From assembly GCA_002707145.1 (NCBI GenBank), contig PAMD01000014.1, positions 132,657 through 196,656 on the forward strand: 64,000 bases of DNA, read 5' to 3'. Position numbers and translations under genes: made by a program. The DNA comes from Flavobacteriales bacterium (GTDB lineage: Bacteria > Bacteroidota > Bacteroidia > Flavobacteriales > UBA7430). Positions 15,811-24,499 of the stretch are shown in pieces. Under the pieces are notes generated by a model. That model saw only the letters and a program-made list of their open reading frames with translations. It was not told where the DNA came from and ran no database searches. Every line of letters begins with the position of its first letter. The stretch's first letter is position 1.

Positions 15811-16542
15811 ATGCGAATCACTTTATATTTTTCCATTGCATTGCTATTAATCTCATCTTGCAAAGACGACCCAATTGAAGGTTGTATGGATTCCAATGCA
15901 GAAAACTTTATGCCCTCAGCCACGCAGCAGGACCAATCTTGCTTATATCCTATTGAAGGATGCATTGATTCTGAAGCTTGTAATTTTAACGAGATGGCCG
16001 AAATTGATAATTCATCTTGTGAATACCCTATCCAAGGATACGATTGTGAGGGAAATATATTTTTTCAAATTGGTGACACTCTAGAAGGAGGCATTGTTTT
16101 TTATGTAAATGAATCAAATGTTCACGGACTCTTATCGAGCAAAGTAGATTTAGGTAGTTTTGAGTGGGGATGTTATGACCAATACGTAATTGGAGCAGAT
16201 GGTATCTCTCTAGGTTCTGGATTTCAAAACAGTTTATATGTAGTGAATGACAGCTGTAGTTCTTTTTTTAATGATAATCCCACAGCTGCTCAAAAATGTT
16301 TAGATTACGTTTACCAAGGGGACTCAGTTTGGTATCTACCCTCCCAATTAGAATTACTTCTAATGTACTCAAATATAGGACAAGGAAGTGAGGGAAATAT
16401 TGGCGATTTCGCAAACAGCTTTTATTGGTCTTCCTCACAAAGTGATTCCTCATCTGCTTACGCTATCTATTTTAATAATGGTGATATAGTCCCAGATTAT
16501 AAAAATAGTGAAAATAGAGTTCGACCTATTAGGGCGTTTTAA
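15811..16542 (+). CDS. lipoprotein with two Cys-rich repeats and a DUF1566-like domain
   Basis: The 243-residue protein has a lipoprotein signal (MRITLYFSIALLLISSC). Two copies follow of the Bacteroidota surface repeat G-C-x-D-x-x-A-x-N-(F/Y) (GCMDSNAENFMPSA and GCIDSEACNFNEMA), each with a further Cys. The rest (about 75-243: IGDTLEGGIVFYV, VWYLPSQLELLLMYS, FYWSSSQSDSSSAYAI, RVRPIRAF) is typical of DUF1566/Lcl-type domains found in exported proteins. It is probably exposed at the surface. Function unknown. It is flanked by non-coding DNA on the left and by the convergent marC on the right. Confidence 0.8.
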   Translation: MRITLYFSIALLLISSCKDDPIEGCMDSNAENFMPSATQQDQSCLYPIEGCIDSEACNFNEMAEIDNSSCEYPIQGYDCEGNIFFQIGDTLEGGIVFYVNESNVHGLLSSKVDLGSFEWGCYDQYVIGADGISLGSGFQNSLYVVNDSCSSFFNDNPTAAQKCLDYVYQGDSVWYLPSQLELLLMYSNIGQGSEGNIGDFANSFYWSSSQSDSSSAYAIYFNNGDIVPDYKNSENRVRPIRAF

Positions 16543-16628
16543 ACTAAAAAAAGAGGCTTAACATAATCTGGAAAGAGCTTTAACCTAAATAATTCTGATT
16601 AGTCAAGTATTTACTTAAAGTGCGGTGA

Positions 16629-17192
16629 CTAAAAGCCAATATGATTTTTAGTCAACTTAATGGCAATAGCTAGAAGAATAATTCCAAAAACTCGTCTTAG
16701 GACATTAATTCCACCTTTCCCCAATAATCGCTCAATTTTTCCCGTGGACTTTAGAATCAGATAGACAAAAACTAGGTTTAAGATTACCCCAACAACAATT
16801 TCATTGAAAGAATATGAAGATCGTAAAGAGATCAAAGTAGTTAATGTCCCTGAACCGGCAATTAGGGGAAAAGCAATTGGAACAATACTTCCGGAAGTAT
16901 CATTATGATCACTTTTAAACAACTCTATGTTTAAAATCATTTCTAAAGCTAAAAGAAAAATAACAAAAGCACCCGCCAGAGCAAATGATGCTACATCTAT
17001 TCCTATAAGAGCTAACAGCTGTTCTCCAACAAAAAGAAATGTAATCATTAGAAGTCCAGCAACAATTGTGGCTATTCCTGAATCTAAATGCCCCATTTTT
17101 GTCTTCAAAGACAAAATAATTGGAATAGATCCGAGAATATCAATAACCGCAAAAAGAGTTAAAGTGATTGTAAGTGTATCATTAAAATTCAT
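16629..17192 (-). CDS. MarC family membrane protein
   Basis: The 187-residue protein has about six hydrophobic segments and the MarC/SnatA-family features DILGSIPIILSLK, ALEMILNIELFK, PIAFPLIAGSGTLTTLISL and the C-terminal LRRVFGIILLAIAIKL. Members are small inner-membrane proteins, some linked to amino-acid export, but their function is not established. It follows aroA by five bases and ends the aroB-aroA-marC run. Confidence 0.88.
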   Translation of the reverse strand: MNFNDTLTITLTLFAVIDILGSIPIILSLKTKMGHLDSGIATIVAGLLMITFLFVGEQLLALIGIDVASFALAGAFVIFLLALEMILNIELFKSDHNDTSGSIVPIAFPLIAGSGTLTTLISLRSSYSFNEIVVGVILNLVFVYLILKSTGKIERLLGKGGINVLRRVFGIILLAIAIKLTKNHIGF

Positions 17193-17197
17193 AATAA

Positions 17198-18433
17198 TTA
17201 TTTTAACAAATCTACTTTAAATGAAAGTAATTTCAAATCTTCCCAATAATGAGGATAAGACTTGATAACAACCTCGGCATCATCAATTAAAACACTTTTA
17301 ACTTTTAAAGCCAAAGGGGCAAGAGACATGGCCATTCTGTGGTCTCCATGAGACTCGAAAATTAATTCTTTTGGGATTATTGAATCTCCAGGAAAGATTT
17401 CTATTCTATTTTGATCTTCGACTTTCACTTTTACACCTGTCTTTTCTAGTTCTTGTTTCAGCGCTTTTAGGCGATCTGTTTCTTTGAAAGAAAGATTATA
17501 TAAGCCTTTTATATTTACATGAATACCCATACCTGTTGAAGTAGCTGCAATAGTTTGAGCCAAATCGGGACAAGATGTACAATCAAATTCAAGAAAGGAA
17601 GGCTTTGTAAAAAACACATCTTTAAAAATACAAAGCCGACCATTTTCTATGGAATATATCACACCAAAAGCGCTAAATAATTCACAGATTGTTTGATCAC
17701 CCTGAACAGATTCTAGATCTACTATTTCCACGTATATTCTTCCAGAATTACTCAAAGCAACCAATTCAAAAAGATATGAAATCGAAGACCAATCAGACTC
17801 AACACGATAAGATCTGGAAACATATTCTCCTGGGAACACCCTAATAAAATCTCCATTCCAAGAACTTTTTATCCCATAATCACTCATTAAATCTAGGGTC
17901 ATCTGAATATATGGTGCAGAAATTAACGGACCAATTAAATGCAAATCTAGTCCATTTTTCAAAACAGGAGCAATCATTAAAAGCGAAGAAACAAACTGGC
18001 TTGACAATCCTGAATCAATTGCTACCTCTCCACCCAAAAGTGGGCGGCCGCAAATTTTAAGTGGTGGAAAGCCTTCTTGTTCCAGATACTCAATATCTGC
18101 TCCTAAAAGTCTTAGGGCATTGACCAAATCATTGATAGGCCTTTTCTTCATTCGAGCAGAACCTGTCAAAGTGATTGTTTTTGAATTTACCGAATAATAA
18201 GAAGTTAAAAATCGAAAGGCAGTTCCTGCGTCTCCTACGTCTATATTTAATGCAGTCGATTGAATTGCCTCTTGAAGGACCAAAGTATCTTTGGCAGTAG
18301 ATATATTTTCTATTGATTCATTGGAATCCGATAAAGCTTGAAAAATTAAAATTCTATTGGAAATACTTTTTGAACCGGGCACATTCAATAAAGCATCAAA
18401 ATCATTTTGACCTATTTCCAGATGGACTTTCAA
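17198..18433 (-). CDS. aroA: 3-phosphoshikimate 1-carboxyvinyltransferase (EPSP synthase)
   Basis: The enzyme joins shikimate-3-phosphate and PEP, the sixth step of the shikimate pathway. The 411-residue protein shows NVPGSKSISNRILI, GDAGTAFRFL, SARMKKRPINDLV, FKETDRLKAL and SHGDHRMAMSLAPLAL, all conserved active-site regions. It is slightly shorter than the E. coli enzyme, as in other Bacteroidota. Its start overlaps the aroB stop by four bases, so the two are translationally coupled. Confidence 0.94.
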   Translation of the reverse strand: MKVHLEIGQNDFDALLNVPGSKSISNRILIFQALSDSNESIENISTAKDTLVLQEAIQSTALNIDVGDAGTAFRFLTSYYSVNSKTITLTGSARMKKRPINDLVNALRLLGADIEYLEQEGFPPLKICGRPLLGGEVAIDSGLSSQFVSSLLMIAPVLKNGLDLHLIGPLISAPYIQMTLDLMSDYGIKSSWNGDFIRVFPGEYVSRSYRVESDWSSISYLFELVALSNSGRIYVEIVDLESVQGDQTICELFSAFGVIYSIENGRLCIFKDVFFTKPSFLEFDCTSCPDLAQTIAATSTGMGIHVNIKGLYNLSFKETDRLKALKQELEKTGVKVKVEDQNRIEIFPGDSIIPKELIFESHGDHRMAMSLAPLALKVKSVLIDDAEVVIKSYPHYWEDLKLLSFKVDLLK

Positions 18434-19506
18434 GACAAGAAAAAATTATACTTGTGTAATGCATCTTCAATCTCATCCGGCAAACAGCTTACATTTATTT
18501 CAGCTTTTCCTATAGATGACAACAGAGTGAAATTTATATGACCATCAGTGTTTTTCTTATCTTGCTGCATCCATTTTAACAAATCAGAAAATTCAAACCT
18601 ATCAATTTTTTCTAAAGTAAAAGCTGCTTCTAACTTATCAAGAATATGAATACATTCCACCTCAGATAAAAACCCCCGTAACTTGGAAAGAAGAGTTTCT
18701 ACAGCCATTCCCATAGCAATAGCTTCTCCATGAAACAAAACTCGATTATTCTTCAAAGACTGACTTTCTATAGCATGCCCAATTGTGTGGCCAAAATTTA
18801 ATATTTTACGGAGTCCTTTTTCCTCCCAATCAACTTGGACAATTTTGTTCTTAATCGAAATAGATCTGAATAAAATATCTTCAATATTAGGAATGTTATC
18901 GAGATCTAATTGGGTAATTAGATCCCAATATTCAACATCTGCAATCAATGCATGTTTAAATACTTCTGCACATCCACTTAAAAAATGTCTCTTGGGCAGA
19001 GTTTGTAAAAATTTAGGATCTATAAGAACCATATCTGGATTTTTATACAATCCAATCTGATTTTTATGTCCCTCAAAGTCTACCCCAAGCTTTCCTCCCA
19101 CTGAAGCATCTACTTGAGACAAAAGTGTGGTTGGAATATGAAAAAAACGAAGCCCTCTTTTGTAAAGACTAGCTATAAATCCACCCATATCGCAAACTAC
19201 CCCCCCACCGAGATTAATCACAATAGATTTTCGATCTGCTTGAGACTCGCTGATAGTTTTCCAAACATCATAACATATAGATAGTGATTTACTTTGTTCT
19301 CCAGATTCAACTTCAATAAGTTCAGCTCCAATCAACATAGGTACCAATCCTATCAGACGCGGAAGGCAGTATTTTGAGGAATTCTCATCACAGAAAATAA
19401 AAAAATTTGAATATTCGTCTTGAAAGTCTTCCAAGATGGAATTAAACTCATGTAAAACTTCTTCTCCAAGATAAATGGAATATGTGTCAGCTTGAATTTC
19501 TTTCAA
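18430..19506 (-). CDS. aroB: 3-dehydroquinate synthase
   Basis: The NAD-dependent enzyme makes 3-dehydroquinate from DAHP, the second shikimate step. The 358-residue protein shows GGGVVCDMGGFIASLYKRG, FFHIPTTLLSQVDASVGGK, the Zn ligands Glu in GCAEVFKHALI, and His in LNFGHTIGHAIES and LFHGEAIAMGM. The start appears to be TTG 19506, as the nearest ATG upstream is out of frame and runs straight into a stop. A TATCTTTG promoter box lies 22 bases upstream. It is first in the aroB-aroA-marC run. Confidence 0.94.
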   Translation of the reverse strand: MKEIQADTYSIYLGEEVLHEFNSILEDFQDEYSNFFIFCDENSSKYCLPRLIGLVPMLIGAELIEVESGEQSKSLSICYDVWKTISESQADRKSIVINLGGGVVCDMGGFIASLYKRGLRFFHIPTTLLSQVDASVGGKLGVDFEGHKNQIGLYKNPDMVLIDPKFLQTLPKRHFLSGCAEVFKHALIADVEYWDLITQLDLDNIPNIEDILFRSISIKNKIVQVDWEEKGLRKILNFGHTIGHAIESQSLKNNRVLFHGEAIAMGMAVETLLSKLRGFLSEVECIHILDKLEAAFTLEKIDRFEFSDLLKWMQQDKKNTDGHINFTLLSSIGKAEINVSCLPDEIEDALHKYNFFLS

Positions 19507-19528
19507 AACATTCTTTTAATAAAAATAA

Positions 19529-19536
19529 CAAAGATA
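19529..19536 (-). promoter_or_regulatory. -7 promoter box of aroB
   Basis: TATCTTTG on the minus strand, an exact TAnnTTTG match, lies 22 bases before the TTG start of aroB. Confidence 0.55.
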
Positions 19537-19665
19537 AATATTCGTGGAAATATAGTTCCATTAATAGGTTTTCTTTCTGTAGAAACTTAAATTTAACATG
19601 AACAAAAATAAAATAAATACTTAAATTTGAATTAAAATGGGTTCCAAAAACAGATCATTATTTCA

Positions 19666-19673
19666 TATATTTG
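19666..19673 (+). promoter_or_regulatory. -7 promoter box of the proline dehydrogenase gene
   Basis: TATATTTG, an exact TAnnTTTG match, ends 18 bases before the ATG at 19692. No well-spaced TTG was found upstream. Confidence 0.5.
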
Positions 19674-19691
19674 AGGCTCAAATATAATACT

Positions 19692-20852
19692 ATGTCATCC
19701 TTTAATAACACGGAAATTGCTTTTCAATCGAAGTCGAAATTTCAACTTTACAAAGCATATTATCTTTTTAAGGTCTTAGGTAATTCTAGTATTTCTAAAT
19801 TTGGAACTCTTATATCTAAAGTCTCATTAAAGTTTAATCTACCTATTACAAGACTCATAAAAAAAACAGTCTTCCAACAGTTTTGTGGCGGAGAAAATCT
19901 GGATGAATGTTCTCAAACCATCAAATCTTTATCAAAGTATAATATTAAATCTATCTTGGATTATTCTGTTGAAGGAAAGTCGACTGAATCGGATTTTAAA
20001 CAGACAGTGAATGAAGTTCTGATCAATTTAGACTTAGCTAAAAATAATGAGCATATTCCATTTGTAGTTTTCAAATGTACTGGTATTGGTCGAGCTCAAC
20101 TGCTAGAAAAGATTAATTTAGGGCATTCACTAACAAGCAAAGAACAAGAGGAATATACTCGTATACTTCACCGAATGGATAAGATATGTAAAAAAGCTCA
20201 TCATCTGATGGTTCCTGTTATGATTGATGCGGAAGAAAGTTGGATACAAGACACTATCGATCAAATGACACTTAACCTTATTAAGGTCTACAACAAAGAA
20301 CTTGCTATTGTATATAATACTTGTCAATTTTATAGACACGACCGACTCAATTACTTCAAAGAATTACATTTAAATTCTATTGAAAATGGCTTTTTTATAG
20401 GAATTAAATTTGTTCGAGGAGCTTATATGGAGAAAGAGCGAGATCGTGCAAAAAAAATAGGATATAAAAGTCCTATCCAGAAAAATAAACTAGCTACAGA
20501 CCGAGATTTTGATCTCGCACTAAAATATGCTTGTGAACATATTCACGGAATTTCTATCTGTGTAGGCTCCCACAACGAAGCAAGCTCTTTACTTCTGATT
20601 GAGTTAATGGAAAAATATAAGATTAAAAAAAATAGTCCCAAAGTCTATTTTGCTCAGCTTTTGGGCATGAGTGACCACATTAGCTTTAATTTGGCAAGCA
20701 ACGGATTCAATACCGTTAAATATGTACCCTATGGTCCTGTAAAAGAAGTCCTTCCTTATTTGATTAGAAGAGCTGAAGAAAATACTTCTATTACCGGGCA
20801 AACTGGAAGAGAACTTGGTCTAATCATGGAAGAAATAAAAAGAAGATCTTAA
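19692..20852 (+). CDS. proline dehydrogenase
   Basis: This FAD enzyme oxidises proline to pyrroline-5-carboxylate. The protein of about 386 residues has the PRODH TIM-barrel signatures VVFKCTGIGR, VPVMIDAEESWIQ, GIKFVRGAYMEKERDRA, VGSHNEASSLL, QLLGMSDHISF and KYVPYGPVKEVLPYLIRRAEEN. It is a monofunctional enzyme; no P5C dehydrogenase domain is attached. ATG 19692 is preferred over a TTG at 19671 because the latter lies inside the promoter box. It is convergent with a small membrane-anchored protein gene seven bases on. Confidence 0.94.
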   Translation: MSSFNNTEIAFQSKSKFQLYKAYYLFKVLGNSSISKFGTLISKVSLKFNLPITRLIKKTVFQQFCGGENLDECSQTIKSLSKYNIKSILDYSVEGKSTESDFKQTVNEVLINLDLAKNNEHIPFVVFKCTGIGRAQLLEKINLGHSLTSKEQEEYTRILHRMDKICKKAHHLMVPVMIDAEESWIQDTIDQMTLNLIKVYNKELAIVYNTCQFYRHDRLNYFKELHLNSIENGFFIGIKFVRGAYMEKERDRAKKIGYKSPIQKNKLATDRDFDLALKYACEHIHGISICVGSHNEASSLLLIELMEKYKIKKNSPKVYFAQLLGMSDHISFNLASNGFNTVKYVPYGPVKEVLPYLIRRAEENTSITGQTGRELGLIMEEIKRRS

Positions 20853-20859
20853 ACACAAA

Positions 20860-21240
20860 CTAAGGACAATAACAATCTAAGCCACTTATGAAGCTAAGTG
20901 TAGATAAACTATCGCAATCTAAAATAACAAAGGAGCTAAAAATTTGACCTTTGACTTTTATCGAATACTTCGGACAGTGACGCTGAATATCACTGGCTCC
21001 AAAATCTACCTCCATAGAGGCTTCTTGAAATAACTCTGTAAAATCATCGATGTTGATTCCCAAGCAATCTAAATGACACTTTGCGAGGGGTAATATGGCT
21101 AAATTTTGATTTCGAAGATATTTTAATGTACGAGCATTTGGAAAATACGAAAAATCAATTTCCCTGTCTCCAAAAAAAAAGAGAGAAATCATGATGCCTA
21201 AACCGACCCCAACAAGATAAATGAAAAAACGTCTCAACAA
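20860..21240 (-). CDS. membrane-anchored protein of unknown function (DUF4258-like)
   Basis: The 126-residue protein has an N-terminal membrane anchor (FFIYLVGVGLGIMISLFFFG) followed by REIDFSYFPNARTLKYLRNQ and a Cys-containing soluble part (AKCHLDCLGI, SGLDCYCP at the C-terminus). It resembles a Bacteroidota-specific group often labelled DUF4258; that match is from memory and unverified. It lies 18 bases downstream of the alanine dehydrogenase gene and is probably co-transcribed with ald, tsaE and porX. Confidence 0.7.
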   Translation of the reverse strand: MLRRFFIYLVGVGLGIMISLFFFGDREIDFSYFPNARTLKYLRNQNLAILPLAKCHLDCLGINIDDFTELFQEASMEVDFGASDIQRHCPKYSIKVKGQIFSSFVILDCDSLSTLSFISGLDCYCP

Positions 21241-21258
21241 GCTAAAAAAAATTAAATA

Positions 21259-22470
21259 TTAATGTCCTAAAAGTAGTTTGATTTCCTTGGAAGGAAGATC
21301 AAACCATTGACCTATTCCTTTGTTTGTAAGAATTCCATTATAAACATAAACACCACCTCTTATATTAGTTGATCGCAGTAACATCCCTTTAACTCCACCA
21401 CCATTTCCTACTTCAAGTAATAAAGGAGCAAGTATATTACTCAATGAAAAAGAAGCCGTTTTTGATACCCTTGAGGCAATATTTGGCACACAATAATGTA
21501 TGACATCATATTTGGTGAAAATGGGTGTTTCATGGCTAGTAACCTCAGAAGTCTCAAAGCAACCGCCCTGATCAATACTTACATCGACAATAACTGACTT
21601 AGGTTTCATCATCTTAACCATTTCATCAGAAATAACACATGGTGTCCGTCCATCCATAGCCCTAAGTGCACCAATTGCAACATCTGCTCTTCTCAAAGCT
21701 TTTTCTAAAACTTTTGGTTGTAAAATTGAAGTAGCAACAGGCAGGTGTATATCATTTTGTAAACGCCTTAGTCTAGCGATTGAATTGTCAAAAACCTTCA
21801 CTGACGCACCCAATGCAATTGCAGTTCTAGACGCATATTCAGCAACTGTTCCCGCACCAATAATGACAACCTGTGTAGGACTAACGCCGGGAATCCCACC
21901 CATTAGCATTCCCTTTCCGCCAGCAGTTGTATTAAGCAATTCAGAGGCAATTAAAATAGATGAGTTCCCAGCAATTTCACTCATTGACTGGACAATTGAA
22001 AAAGCTTTTGTTTCATCTTGAATATAATCAAAAGCAACTGCAGTAACTTTTTTCTCCATGAGCTTCTTAAAATAATCACTTGTCCGCGTTTTTAATTGCA
22101 AGGCAGAAATAAGACATTGATTGTGTTTTAAATAGTCCAATTCTTCGATGGAAGGAGGAAGTACCTTAAGGATTATATCTGCATAGTAAACTTCTTTAAC
22201 ATTCAAACAAATTTTAGCTCCCGCATCACTGTATTCTTTGTCAGTAAAAAAACTTGCCATCCCAGCTCCTTTCTCTAAATATACTTTATGTCCATTGCTC
22301 ACCAATAGACCTACGGCCTCTGGAACTAGAGGAACTCTCTTTTCTTGAAAAGCTCTTTCTTTAGGGATTCCAATAAACAATAACTGACTCTTATTAGATA
22401 ACTCCAAAACTTCGGGCTGGGGCATTAGGAACTCCTCTTTCAAAAAACTTAAAATTTCAGGTTTACTCAT
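21259..22470 (-). CDS. ald: alanine dehydrogenase
   Basis: The NAD-dependent enzyme interconverts alanine and pyruvate plus ammonia. The 403-residue protein has GIPKERAFQEKRVPLVPEAV, the substrate Lys region, the NAD-binding VVIIGAGTVAEYASRTAIAL, SVIVDVSIDQGGCFETSE and YCVPNIASRVSKTASFSLSN. It is longer at the N-terminus than classical Ald, as in the Bacteroidota form. Its start shares one base with the tsaE stop, which indicates coupling to tsaE. Confidence 0.9.
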   Translation of the reverse strand: MSKPEILSFLKEEFLMPQPEVLELSNKSQLLFIGIPKERAFQEKRVPLVPEAVGLLVSNGHKVYLEKGAGMASFFTDKEYSDAGAKICLNVKEVYYADIILKVLPPSIEELDYLKHNQCLISALQLKTRTSDYFKKLMEKKVTAVAFDYIQDETKAFSIVQSMSEIAGNSSILIASELLNTTAGGKGMLMGGIPGVSPTQVVIIGAGTVAEYASRTAIALGASVKVFDNSIARLRRLQNDIHLPVATSILQPKVLEKALRRADVAIGALRAMDGRTPCVISDEMVKMMKPKSVIVDVSIDQGGCFETSEVTSHETPIFTKYDVIHYCVPNIASRVSKTASFSLSNILAPLLLEVGNGGGVKGMLLRSTNIRGGVYVYNGILTNKGIGQWFDLPSKEIKLLLGH

Positions 22471-22895
22471 TATTCAGTTTCCGTTTCTTGGATGGTAAAT
22501 ATACGTTTATTACCGAGCGTCTCGATATAAATTCGTAAATGCTTTTGATATAGTAAGTTATGGATTTTTTCCGGCCACTCTATAAAACAATAGTGATCTG
22601 AATAAAAATAATCTTCATAACCAATATCAAAGGCCTCTTCAATAGATTTTAGCCTATAAAAATCAAAATGGTAAATTATTTCTCCCTCCACTGCTCGATA
22701 TTCATTAACTAAAGCATAAGTTGGACTACAGACTTGGGTTTTATTGACACCCAGTTTATCACAAAGACACTTAATAAGTGTCGTCTTCCCTACTCCCATT
22801 TCCCCGTAAAAAAGTATAGTTTTGGTGGAGTAATTTTTCAGAACTTGTGATGCCAAATCTGGCAATTCGGATAAGTGTTCAATAGATATCTTCAT
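22470..22895 (-). CDS. tsaE: tRNA threonylcarbamoyladenosine biosynthesis ATPase TsaE
   Basis: TsaE is the small P-loop ATPase that powers the TsaB/TsaD complex forming t6A37 in ANN-decoding tRNAs. The 141-residue protein has Walker A GEMGVGKTTLIK, then VCSPTYALVNEY, HFDFYRLKSIEEAFDIGYEDY and FIEWPEKI. It is directly downstream of porX with no gap and overlaps ald by one base. Confidence 0.93.
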   Translation of the reverse strand: MKISIEHLSELPDLASQVLKNYSTKTILFYGEMGVGKTTLIKCLCDKLGVNKTQVCSPTYALVNEYRAVEGEIIYHFDFYRLKSIEEAFDIGYEDYFYSDHYCFIEWPEKIHNLLYQKHLRIYIETLGNKRIFTIQETETE

Positions 22896-24446
22896 TTACT
22901 TTGGAGACAAACGAACAAAGGGACAAACCATTTCTTCAAGAGAAATACCACCGTGCTGATAAGTATCTTTAAAATATTTGACAAAATAATTATAATTATT
23001 CGGATAAGTTAAATAAACATTTTCTTTTGCAAAGATAAATTTTGAACTCAAATTTGCAGCAGGCAAAAAGAATTGTTGAGGATCCTCCATAACCATGACA
23101 TCTTTTGGCTGATACTGTAGTCTTTTCCCTGTTTTATATCTCAAATTAGAAGATGTCTCTTTATCCCCTAAGACCTTTGAAGGCACACCGACATTGATGG
23201 TTCCATGATCTGTAGTAATGAATAATTGAGAACCACTATCAGCAATTTTTTTCAGCATATCAAGCAAAGAAGAGTTTTCAAACCAGGTTCGAGTTAATGC
23301 TCTGTATGATTTATCATTGCCTGCTAACTCTCTTATCATTTCCATTTCTGTTTTTGCGTGAGACAACATATCGACAAAGTTATATACAATTACGTTTAGG
23401 TCATTTTGAAGTAAATTACTAAACTGATCGACGAGTCGAGATCCAAATTGCTGTTGCACTACTTTACTATAACTTATTTTTTTGTCCGAAAGACCCAATC
23501 GCTCCATTTGATCTTCTAAAAACTCTTTTTCATGCAAGTTTTTACCTCCTTCTTCGTGGTCATTTTTCCAGAGATGAGGAAATCGTTTAGAAAGAGCCAA
23601 AGGGCTTAATCCAGAGAAAATTGAGTTTCTAGAATATTGAGTTGCTGTGGGAAGAATACTACAAAAACTTGATTCCTCGTCAATAGAAAACCACTCCTCT
23701 ACAATAGGTTGAAGTATTTTCCATTGATCATATCGAAGATTGTCAATCAAAATAAAAAAATCAGAGCGATGATTTGAAAGATAAGGAATAACCTTTTCTT
23801 TGATTAAAGTGTGAGAAAGTATAGGCTTTTCCTCTCCTTCTTTCAACCAAGATTCATAATTAGTTTTCACATATTTAAAAAACTGCGCATTTGCCTCTGC
23901 TTTCTGCATCTCGAGGATCTCAACCATTCCTGAAGAATCAATTTGATCTATTTCTAATTCCCAATGTACTAAATGATGGTAAATTAAAAACCAATCATTT
24001 AGACTCCTTGCCTCCATAATAGATTGGCTAATTTGTCTAAACTCTTTTTGATAACTGGTGGTTACTTTGTCATTTACAAGTCTCTTTGAGTCTAGATTTT
24101 TTTTTAGTGAAAGTAAAATCTGATTTGGATTTACTGGTTTGATAAGATAATCTGAAATTTTGGAACCTAGAGCTTCCTCCATAATGTATTCTTCTTCACT
24201 TTTTGTGATCATGACCACAGGAATATTATGCTGCTCATATATTCGTTCTAAGGTTTCTAAACCAGATAAGCCAGGCATATTTTCATCTAAAAAGATAATT
24301 TCAAACGTATGATTGTCTAAATATTCAAGGGCGTCTTCCCCGTTATTAGCTGTACTAACCTCATAACCTTTAGCTTGAAGAAATATGATATGTGGCTTTA
24401 ATAATTCAATCTCGTCATCCACCCAAAGTATCCTAACTTTTTCCAT
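22896..24446 (-). CDS. porX: PorX: response regulator with PglZ domain, controls type IX secretion
   Basis: The 516-residue protein has a receiver domain (1-120; acidic pair Asp10/Asp11, phospho-acceptor Asp54 in FLDENMPG, Lys in VVMITKSEEE). A helical linker follows, then a C-terminal alkaline-phosphatase-like PglZ domain (about 215-500) with metal-site motifs FILIDNLRYDQW, LPTATQYSRNSIFSG and FITTDHGTINVG. This architecture defines PorX, which with the PorY kinase and sigma factor SigP governs T9SS genes in Bacteroidota, and whose PglZ part can hydrolyse oligonucleotides (known family). PorY is not in the window. Confidence 0.94.
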   Translation of the reverse strand: MEKVRILWVDDEIELLKPHIIFLQAKGYEVSTANNGEDALEYLDNHTFEIIFLDENMPGLSGLETLERIYEQHNIPVVMITKSEEEYIMEEALGSKISDYLIKPVNPNQILLSLKKNLDSKRLVNDKVTTSYQKEFRQISQSIMEARSLNDWFLIYHHLVHWELEIDQIDSSGMVEILEMQKAEANAQFFKYVKTNYESWLKEGEEKPILSHTLIKEKVIPYLSNHRSDFFILIDNLRYDQWKILQPIVEEWFSIDEESSFCSILPTATQYSRNSIFSGLSPLALSKRFPHLWKNDHEEGGKNLHEKEFLEDQMERLGLSDKKISYSKVVQQQFGSRLVDQFSNLLQNDLNVIVYNFVDMLSHAKTEMEMIRELAGNDKSYRALTRTWFENSSLLDMLKKIADSGSQLFITTDHGTINVGVPSKVLGDKETSSNLRYKTGKRLQYQPKDVMVMEDPQQFFLPAANLSSKFIFAKENVYLTYPNNYNYFVKYFKDTYQHGGISLEEMVCPFVRLSPK

Positions 24447-24499
24447 AGATATTTAGTAATTTCGTTCTACAAACTAATAGTTTAAAATTAATAAAATTG

